From assembly GCA_038049695.1 (NCBI GenBank), contig CP142452.1, forward strand, positions 31,980,501 to 32,044,500: DNA of 64,000 nt. Direction: 5' to 3'. The DNA is from Cinnamomum chago. Lineage: Eukaryota > Streptophyta > Magnoliopsida > Laurales > Lauraceae. Shown here piece after piece: positions 57,716-64,000 of the stretch. Position numbers and translations under genes: made by a program. Under the pieces are notes generated by a model. That model saw only the letters and a list, made by a program, of their open reading frames with translations. It was not told where the DNA came from and searched no databases. Numbering within the stretch: the stretch's first letter is position 1; each line of letters starts with the position of its first letter.

Positions 57716-57917
57716 TGATATTAAAAGAGAAAGAGACAAGAGAAAGAAGATTATAGGAAGAAGGGAGAGCTTTTCTATTATCTCATTAACTGTGTACAAT
57801 AATACAAAGGTAGAGAGGCCTATTTATAGGCAAAATTAACCCCACAAGAGATGAACCCTAATTTTAACCCTAACTCATATCAAGTGGGCATCCACCCAAG
57901 ATCCATATATTATAACA
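57716..57917 (-). repeat. 5' LTR of copia D (202 bp)
   Basis: TGATATTAAAAGAG to ATTATAACA. TATA box minus-sense CTATAAATAGG at about 57820-57830. It differs from 49427-49624 at roughly fifteen positions including small indels, so D is not a recent insertion. Confidence 0.9.
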
Positions 57918-58460
57918 TTTAATAGATTTTACCCCTACTTGTATGATAAGATTTATGATGTGGCATGCACATCTATTGTGAAATAGATCTCCATTTAAAT
58001 TTAGTTGAATCGCAGGTTTTAGTAAATCTGCTGCAACATTGTTAGTGCTTGCATTATCTAAAGTTATAGAAATTATTTTATTTTCAATTTTATATTCTCA
58101 AAGTTTTTCAAGGATGGACCCTATCCTAGCACCAATGTGTGGGAACTCTAATAAAGAAAACAAAATCATTCTTTTTTGCATCACCTAATCACTATCAATA
58201 TAATGTGCTGTGATTGCAATGTACCTCAGATTTTGTTTAGAGGTCCATAAATCTAAAGTCAAAGCCACTTTTCCAGGTATGTTTTCAAAAACCTATTTTA
58301 AACTCTCTTTTTCTTTCAAAAAAGTTTTTATTTCATCATTTCTAGCAGTAACTCTAGATATTTTCTGCCATAAAAAAACAAAGGCAGACCTCAAAAATCT
58401 TACAAAGGATCGGTCTTCGGCAAGTATAAATGATAAATGGCGAACTATTATAAACTTAAT
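57918..58460 (-). pseudogene. hAT transposase, first half of the RNase H-like core
   Basis: Minus frame: SRVTARNDEIKTFLKEKESL, FENIPGKVALTLDLWTSKQN, YIAITAHYID, MQKRMILFSLLEFPHIGARI, ENKIISITLDNASTNNVAAD and FHNRCACHIINLIIQVGVKS. This is the conserved hAT order (LDLWTS, ITAHYID, LDNASTN, RCACHI.NL); the two Asp residues of the catalytic triad in this half are visible. Two stops replace codons near 58300 and 58185. It is cut by the solo LTR at 58461 and copia D at 57917. Confidence 0.9.
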
Positions 58461-60213
58461 TGTTGGAAAATAGGTGGGCCATTTAGATATGTTTCAAAAT
58501 CTTTTGACCCACTTGATGCAGGGATCAACTATCTAGAAGGCAACAAACCCAATCCAGGATGCAATCCCTCAAACTCATAAACCATGTACAGCAATATATC
58601 ATATCTAGAAGATAGAAAACAACACATAAACATGCAACCATGAAATCCACAACATACAAGGATGTGGATTATACCTTTGAAGCTTAGTTGTGGTCTAATG
58701 GAGGATTTGAATTCTTTCTTTGATGATGAACACCTTCACTAATCAAATTAGAATCTCCAACACCTTTTGATCTTCCACGCTATGACCCGTATCAGATTAT
58801 CTTTTCTCAAGAAAATGGTGGAACCTCCAAGAGAAAACCCTAAGGAAACTAGAAGAGGGAAGGGATGTGCAACAACTTGCACAAGAGAGGAAGAAATAGG
58901 ATGGGCGTGAATCCCTAGGTGGAATTCTTGCATAGGACGTCCAAGTCTCCTCTGTCTCTCTTTTATAGCACTTAAGCAACCTCTTCTTTCTAATTGAAAT
59001 AGAAGTCTTACTTCCAAAACAATTAGTTGCTTACTAAATCACAATTAGAAGTCTTACTTCAAATATGATTAGTAACTTCCTCTTTTACTAATTAAAATAG
59101 AAGTCTTACTTCCATTAATAATTAGTAACTTACTATTACCACTATTAGAAGTCTCACTTCAAATAGAAATAGTAACTTTCTATTTCCTTTTAAAATTCTA
59201 CTATAATTAGTATCTTTCTAATATCTTGGGCTAGCGTGGGGACCACTAGGGATTCCTTAGAAAGCTGGCTCCAACTGGGACACGTGAGCCCACATCTCAT
59301 GTGTAGTCCGGGCCCACAGTTAATTGCAAATAACTCCACTATATAAATGCAATTGAACTCCAGTCTTAGGAATATATTACAATGAAGACCTTAAACTTCC
59401 CAATTATCACAAGTAGGCCCCTCCATCTATATCCATGGATCAATTGGACCTGCCCTCCAAATTAGATCCATGTCTTATTATCCTTGAGCCCTAATTAATT
59501 ATAGTGATCATTTGGTACCGATCCGATTAACTCTTAATTGGAATGGGTGTGCACTTACCAATGATAAATCTATTAATTGGCACAAGGGGATATTAAAGAT
59601 AAATTCTATCTTGACCATTGAATGTTCTCACAACTCTACTACCATGTACCCAAATCACCGAGGTGTTGACCTACAATTGGCCTCACTCATTGGTGACTCA
59701 AAGCAAATGAATAGATAGAAACTTGAGTTCATTAATGTCTTAGGATTATGAGCCTATTGTTAGGGAATTATGAGAGCAGACCTTAAAGTAAAGACAGTAT
59801 ATATAAGGTGCTTCTTATGGTCCTTCAATACATCCAATGTACCAGCACCATGATCCAGAATCTTACATTCTGATGATCAAGACAAATCACACTATCTCAT
59901 AGTGATCAAAGTGCTGTAACCTTGTTAGATGAGATGTCCAATCTCATCACTGGTTGAGGAGATATTTAAGTATAAGATCTACAATACATGTCTCCTGTAT
60001 GTTGATCTCATCCATGTACATGTATTACATCTAGTATACTTGTGGACTCTGGTTCATCTCATGAACCATTATGTAATTCTTATTGGTTATGTCCAAGTAT
60101 ATACTTAAACACCATTCATCTCATGAAAGGAAAACATGATTGTATTGATAAATAAAGAAATTAATCAATTTATTACATCATATACCCTTGGTATTGAGAC
60201 AAAAAAACTAACA
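58461..60213 (-). mobile_element. Solo LTR of family A in the hAT relic
   Basis: TGTTGGAAAATAGG to AAACTAACA, 1753 bp, minus orientation. Flanks are TTAAT on the left and ATAAG on the right; TTAAT does occur 5 bp further right, so the target duplication is unclear. It holds four GAAGTCTTACTTC-type repeats (59003-59160) and a CTATAAAAG box (minus sense, 58960-58969). Confidence 0.85.
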
Positions 60214-60650
60214 ATAAGTTAATATCTAGCAATAGTAGGGTCATAGTTGAAAACTCTTAAACCGCCAGATGAATCTGTTTGAGAAAGTTGTGTTTGGATC
60301 ATCCCACCTCTTCCCCCATCGTTAGCGGTATTCGTGTGTTTGGGCACACACTTATGTGTCTATTAAGGTGGCCGGTGCTGCTTGATGATTTGGCATTAGT
60401 GATGTCTTTGCAATATTTACATTGTGCCTTTTCCTCTGTTCCTCCTTTAGGACTTGGGACAGTAACTTTAACAAAATTAGACCATACAGGAGAAGTCAAT
60501 CTTGTTTTTCTCTTCTTTTTAGTTATAGAAACCGAACATGCAGGATCTTGGATTGGCTTGGACATGGGGATTATTACTATCTACTTTTATGCCCTGACTT
60601 TGACCTTAATGAATAAATCCAGGATTTTCCTCATTTAGAGAGAATTCTAG
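60214..60650 (-). pseudogene. hAT transposase N-terminus with BED zinc finger
   Basis: Minus frame from ATG 60563-60565: MSKPIQDPACSV, a KKKRK basic run, then the BED finger SPVWSNFVKV, AQCKYC and GHLNRHISVC (Cys2-His2-type spacing). BED fingers bind the element's own ends. A stop follows near 60299, and the text toward the solo LTR (NYDPTIAR) would lead into the hAT core. Sequence is otherwise well kept. Confidence 0.9.
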
Positions 60651-61435
60651 GTTGAAATGTTGTGATGGTCCAGCCATTTCTCTAAATAAAAGATTAAAAA
60701 AAACGTAAATAAATAATTATGTATAATGTGTTTTTTGTGATAATTTATATAAGAAAGAGGAGAAGATGAGACTTAATATATAATATTACTATGTATATTA
60801 TTACTAAATAAAATTCAAAATTAAAAATAATAAATACCTTTATGAGAGAGGGAGAGCTAATGGAGAAGTCCTTAGTTGAATCATCCACTTTGGAGAAGTC
60901 ACTCTCACTCTTCATTTCTTAGAAAACTTTGTAGAAAGCTTAGAGCCCTAGACTTTAGAATGAGACTTAAGAGAGGTTAGAGCCTTAGAACTTTAAAGGG
61001 AGTGTGAGAAACGAGATAGTAGATAAGTGTATGGAAATGAGAGGAATGAAGGCTATTTATAGAATTCTTAAGTGATAAAATGACATAAAATACCCCCTCA
61101 TATGACTGTTTTATAGCAGTTGAAGGGGTATAATGGTAAAAAAATGATCAAAAGACACTAATACTCCCCCATTTGACAATTTATAGTAGTTGGGGGTGGG
61201 GGGTTAACAATGTAAAAAAAAAAAAAAAAACATTTTGACCGTTTTTTGAGGGGGCGGGTTGTTTTAAAAAATCTGACCGTTGGGCCTTCCCCAGGCCAAG
61301 CCGTGCCTCGTGCCGGGCTAGGCCTTCCCCGGTCCAAGTCAACGGGCCCAGGCACGGTCTGGCATGGTTTTTCCGTGCCGGGCTTGTGCTGGGCTTGGGC
61401 TGTCCGCCCATATTTACACCCTTAGCCAAACCGCA
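60651..61435 (-). other. hAT 5' non-coding end with GC-rich subterminal region and inverted repeat
   Basis: AT-rich leader, then from about 61240 a GC-rich block of GGGC/GGCC words (GTGCCGGGCTAGGCC, GGGCCCAGGCACGG, GCCGGGCTTGTGCTGGGC), closing with GCCCATATTTACACCCTTAG at about 61416-61435. The complement, AAGGGTGTAAATATGGGC, is a usual hAT terminal repeat. No protein in this stretch. Confidence 0.65.
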
Positions 61436-61862
61436 CTACCATCTTTAAGAAAAATGATTTTCTTAATGAAAATCAGATTTATATCTCATTGTGTGGCCAT
61501 ACACAACCCGCACTACCATCTTTAACTAATCAGTATGCAACCCACTTAATCCAGCTGGGACCAGGGCCCTTTGCCGACCAATCCAGCTGGGCCCAAGGCC
61601 ACCCTGGTCGACCATCAGGGCTCAGTCTGATGGATGGGATGGCCCTTATCTTTGATTAGGTGGACCCCTGGGCCCCACTAGTCCAGACGTTCTTGGGTGT
61701 TTAATAATGTGGAATTCTGAAAAACCCATTTTTTTCTCCTCTGTTCGTTCTTCTTTCCACAGTAGGTTTTCATTTCAAGGGTTGAATTCCCACAACATGA
61801 AGGCTTAAATAACATCATTATAATGCAGCCCAAATGAGAAATTTCAAGCTTCCCAAATCCCA
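61436..61862. other. Flanking sequence right of the hAT end
   Basis: No gene. CCGCACTACCATCTTTAA occurs twice, about 75 bp apart (near 61441 and 61508), and TGATTTTC/GAAAATCA forms an 8-bp hairpin at about 61457-61477. CCAATCCAGCTGGG and AATCCAGCTGGGACC are also repeated near 61550-61590. The twin CCGCACTACC copies could bracket a small old insertion. Confidence 0.5.
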
Positions 61863-61872
61863 ACTATAAATA
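61863..61872 (+). promoter_or_regulatory. Candidate TATA box of a host promoter
   Basis: ACTATAAATAC followed about 50 bp later by a (CT)n tract, the common layout of plant promoters with a CT-rich 5' UTR. Confidence 0.45.
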
Positions 61873-61899
61873 CAGTTGACGGATCCCTAATTTAAGGTT

Positions 61900-62514
61900 T
61901 CTGGCTTTCTTCTTTTTCTTCTCTCTCTCTCTCTCTCTCTCTCCTTGCATTCCTTCCACGAAGAAGATTACTCTGAAGAGCTCGGACCGTGAGACATTCG
62001 ATGTGTCGATGAGGTAGTCGCTCTGCAGTCGCTGACCAGTAGCACATGATCGAAGATGATTGGGCCACCGTCATTGGACGCCGATGATCGGTGAGGGCCT
62101 GGGATGCAGAGTTCGTCAAGGGAGATCAGGCGGTGCTTCTCATCCTGGTAATGAATCCCTTTTTTATTTGGTTTATGATTCTGGGGTGGTGTTTGTCTGA
62201 TTAAATTTGGGGGTTTTTGGTGCATTGCTTGTGTTTCTTAGATTTGTGATGATGATGGGTTGTTGTTAAAATTCGAAACTAGATGCGTTTTTTTTTATTT
62301 AGGATTTGTACCTAATATTTGATTTCTTTTTCTGGCGTGTTCTTGGTTTGGTTAATTTGTTATTATAATTGAATTTAGGGTTTTGGTGGCTGTTTTTGTG
62401 TTGATGATGGTGAGTTTTTGTTTGTGGAATTAGACTGGTTTTTTGCTTTGTAAGGTTTGTATTAATCTCTTAACTTGGGTCTACAGAAAGAAGTGCTGGG
62501 CGAGTGTTTAATAG
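61900..62514 (+). other. Candidate 5' exons of a host gene (leader or first coding exons)
   Basis: A GC-balanced stretch ends at CATCCTG followed by GTAATG (donor after 62147); T-rich intron-like DNA follows to CTACAG at 62486; then a 28-bp block (62487-62514) ends at a GTAGGG donor. From ATG 62084 the first exon reads MIGEGLGCRVRQGRSGGASH and the frame stays open through the second block, but no family is recognised, and a non-coding 5' leader with introns is just as likely. Splice sites are by eye only. Confidence 0.3.
61921..61942 (+). repeat. (CT)11 microsatellite
   Basis: Uninterrupted CT dinucleotides following TTCTTTTTCTT. Its place after the TATA box suggests a transcribed leader. 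Confidence 0.9.
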
Positions 62515-62880
62515 GTAGGGCTCGTAATTTCTCGGTCTGTTTCTAGGTTTTCTTGATGGGATGGGTTTTTTGTAGTTGAATCGAACTTAGATTTTTAGTG
62601 GACGTTGCTCGGTATATTTGTGTTTCTTGGTTTATGATGATCATAGGTTTTTGCTGAAATTATATTTGAGATTCTTTCTTCTAGGGTTTGTTCTTGATCT
62701 CTTAATGTAGGACTGTATTAGTATATTTGTGTTAGATCTTTTCTTGGAAGTGTTGTTAAGTCTGTGATCTTTAATTCTGTTTCTAAATTTTCTCTACTGG
62801 TTGTGGTGTTGGAGTGGAATATAGGGTTCTGGTGGATGTTGGTGGGCAGTTTTGTGTTTCTTGATTAATCGATGATGGGG
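62160..62880 (+). repeat. Diverged tandem units in intron-like DNA
   Basis: GGGTTTTTGGTG...TTTGTGATGATGATGG, GGGTTTTGGTGG...GTGTTGATGATGG, TTTTTAGTGGACG...TTTATGATGATC and GGGTTCTGGTGG...TTAATCGATGATGG start near 62211, 62379, 62590 and 62823. Between them (AGGATTTGTAC or AGGTTTGTATTAATCTCTTA or AGGGTTTGTTCTTGATCTC) also recurs. Old tandem duplication is the simplest reading. A 19-bp T run follows at about 62887. Confidence 0.5.
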
Positions 62881-63103
62881 AGATTGTTTTTTTTTTTTTT
62901 TTTTTAATGTATATCATTTCAAACCATTTCAAAATAAACTTTAGGTTAATCCATCTTGAGCATAATGTGTAAACATTACTTGGCTTGGGTGTTGAACTGA
63001 TAATATACCTTCAGAAATTATGTATTTCTCGTATCCCTGAGTTCCTATTATTAATTTTATGTATTTGGCTGACTTTAGTGGCAAGACAAATCCTGGGATC
63101 ACA
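62881..63103. other. Spacer with a T run, no gene seen
   Basis: A pure T tract at about 62887-62905 and AT-rich sequence. Minus-strand frames from the neighbouring partial gene do not continue convincingly past the stop at 63104. Confidence 0.5.
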
Positions 63104-64000
63104 CTAAATTAGGCAACATTTTGTTGGAATTCCAGTTGTCCTATTCCAATTATGCTTTTCTTGAATTCTTTCATCTGCAAGGATGGCACATAGTTTAACG
63201 TCAGGGTTAGGGCTTTGTAGTCCTTGTATTAGACATTGGAATAAACCATGTGAAAGGAATTCATATCCTTTTCTTTCCCTCATGTTTATCCATGTAGGAT
63301 TGAAAACGTCAAATTTTTGGCATATTTTGTCAACTGTGACCAAGTCTCCCCATTTGGTTATTTCATAGTCTTTTCCTTTAGGATCTTCTCCTTTTAGGAA
63401 AAGATCTTCATATCTTACTGGAGGTAATGTTTGGTTCTTCATAGGCTTTTCCTCTATTTGCCATTCATTGTCACCAAACTCGTTCATAAGTTTTGGCAGA
63501 GCAGGCATCTTCCATAAGTTTTTCCTCTATGGCAGAGCAGGCATCTTCCATAAGTTTTGTGTTTTTATCAAAACTCATCAAGATTTCTTCTTTAACATTC
63601 TCTGATATTTGGTGTATTCTTCTTTCAGCAGTGTTGATAGCATCTCTTATTCCTTGATAGGGATAAGTATGCTCTGTAGTTTTTAAATGAGTTTTAATAT
63701 CTTCTACCTCTTTATTTATTTGGGAGAGGTTATAACTAATTTTTGTATTTGTGTTAGAGATTTTCAGATAAGTACTGGTGATGTTTTGGCTATGGCTGTC
63801 GCCAATTCCTTTTGTTAGCTGAATTTGTGAGGCTAGAGTTGTTAAGCCTTTGCTGAGGTTAAGTTGATATTCTGTGAAAACCTGAAAAAACCTTTCTAAC
63901 CCTTTTCTTAAGCTTTCTTTGCTATTTTTAGTGGTTTTCCCACATAATATTAATTCTTCTCTGAGCTGGATTAATCCTGAAGTTAGAAAATTTTGCGAAT
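63104..64000 (-). pseudogene. Partial minus-strand coding region entering from the right edge; possible endogenous pararetrovirus relic
   Basis: Two overlapping minus frames. The first enters at 64000 and stays open to a stop near 63478 (about 170 codons): Ser/Thr/Asn-rich, with heptad-like Leu/Ile spacing and segments such as LREELILCGK and YQGIRDAINTAERRIHQISE, suggesting a coiled coil. The second, 63508-63104, reads LPPVRYEDLFLKGEDPKGKD, GFEFLSHGL-like KGYEFLSHGLFQCLIQGL and KLCAILADERI. The latter pattern loosely recalls 30K-type movement proteins of plant pararetroviruses, a guess from memory without a diagnostic motif. The frame change between the two and the lack of continuation past 63104 suggest a broken copy. 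It could equally be another repeat-derived gene. Confidence 0.35.
63495..63566 (-). repeat. 36-bp in-frame tandem duplication
   Basis: GGCAGAGCAGGCATCTTCCA with TAAGTTTT begins at 63495 and again at 63531. The 36-bp period is 12 codons, so in the upper frame the segment LMEDACSA is repeated without shifting the frame. Confidence 0.85.

Larger units (their letters stand above)
49427..57917 (-). mobile_element. Ty1/copia element D with short LTRs, defective, holding an A solo LTR
   Basis: LTRs 49427-49624 and 57716-57917, primer site 57703-57715, gag 55617-56555, protease to RNase H spread over 54711-55400 and 49950-52947. Target duplication TCTAA (49422-49426) against TTTAA (57918-57922), one mismatch. 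Without the A solo LTR it is about 6.7 kb. The order PR-INT-RT-RH is copia. It interrupts the hAT gene between RCACHIINL and DVKHRWNFTY. Confidence 0.9.
32344..61435 (-). mobile_element. hAT transposon relic (RICESLEEPER-like), split by four insertions
   Basis: Minus-strand pieces in correct order: BED finger 60214-60650, RNase H-like fold first half 57918-58460, second half 48680-49421, dimerisation domain 32800-33139. GC-rich GGGC/GGCCC subterminal sequence occurs at both ends (61240-61430 and 32344-32410), and the right end closes with TATTTACACCCTTAG, whose complement AAGGGTGTAAATA is a typical hAT inverted repeat start. The left inverted repeat is not seen; the CACTA element begins where it should be, so it probably inserted there. 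All insert boundaries fall inside the hAT coding order, which makes it the oldest element here. Confidence 0.75.

Noticed and set aside
58461..60213. 5-bp target duplication for this solo LTR
   Set aside because: TTAAT on the left has no exact partner at the right edge (ATAAG); the apparent TTAAT lies 5 bp away, so no duplication is claimed.
1..64000. tRNA, rRNA or small RNA genes
   Set aside because: No cloverleaf with box A and B or rRNA-like stretch was recognised by eye; the TGGTATCAGAGC hits are primer sites next to LTRs. A covariance-model scan would be decisive.

Overview
The window is plant nuclear DNA, almost entirely transposable elements nested inside one another. The signs are plant-type Ty1/copia and Ty3/gypsy retroelements, primer sites matching initiator tRNA-Met, a CACTA (En/Spm-Ptta) relic, a RICESLEEPER-like hAT relic and AT-rich, intron-like spacers. 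Nothing identifies the species. No intact protein gene was found: every coding stretch is broken by stops, frameshifts or insertions.

Family labels used below are local to this window. A = copia with a ~1.76-kb LTR starting TGTTAG and ending CCAACA (read on its coding strand). B = copia with a 2.0-kb LTR. C = large-LTR element with a non-coding interior. D = copia with a 0.2-kb LTR. G = Ty3/gypsy of Tat/Ogre type. S = a 3.2-kb solo LTR.

Left part (1-32343): a CACTA element. Its transposase C-terminus (263-625, 12916-13017, perhaps 31457-31545) and its right terminus (31740-32343) are visible. Inside it lie copia A1 (631-12915, minus), which itself holds solo LTR S (4324-7569, target duplication AAACT); a truncated gypsy G (13018-about 30550, plus), which holds C1 (14405-20930, target duplication CTAAT); and an LTR fragment of family C (30551-31456).

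Right part (32344-61435): a hAT relic read on the minus strand, in order from the BED finger (60.5 kb) through the RNase H-like core (58.4-57.9 and 49.4-48.7 kb) to the dimerisation domain (33.1-32.8 kb). It is interrupted by a chimera of copia B (33140-38016, plus) and copia A3 (38017-48679, minus; holding a family C solo LTR at 42332-43965), by copia D (49427-57917, minus; holding an A solo LTR at 52948-54710 with target duplication ACATA), and by another A solo LTR (58461-60213). The CACTA element appears to have landed in the left end of the hAT, so nesting is up to four layers deep.

Right edge (61436-64000): probable host sequence with a TATA box, a (CT)n leader and intron-like DNA (61863-62880), then a partial minus-strand reading frame running off the window, tentatively compared with endogenous pararetrovirus proteins.

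Points worth a second look: clustered GGTCGACC palindromes, with neighbouring copies mostly 20-26 bp apart, in leaders and LTRs of two unrelated retroelement families; a 1.06-kb identical tract between otherwise diverged LTRs of A1; an integrase Asp-to-Asn change shared by both A copies; hairpin-like repeats just upstream of the A-family TATA box; and the B/A chimera.
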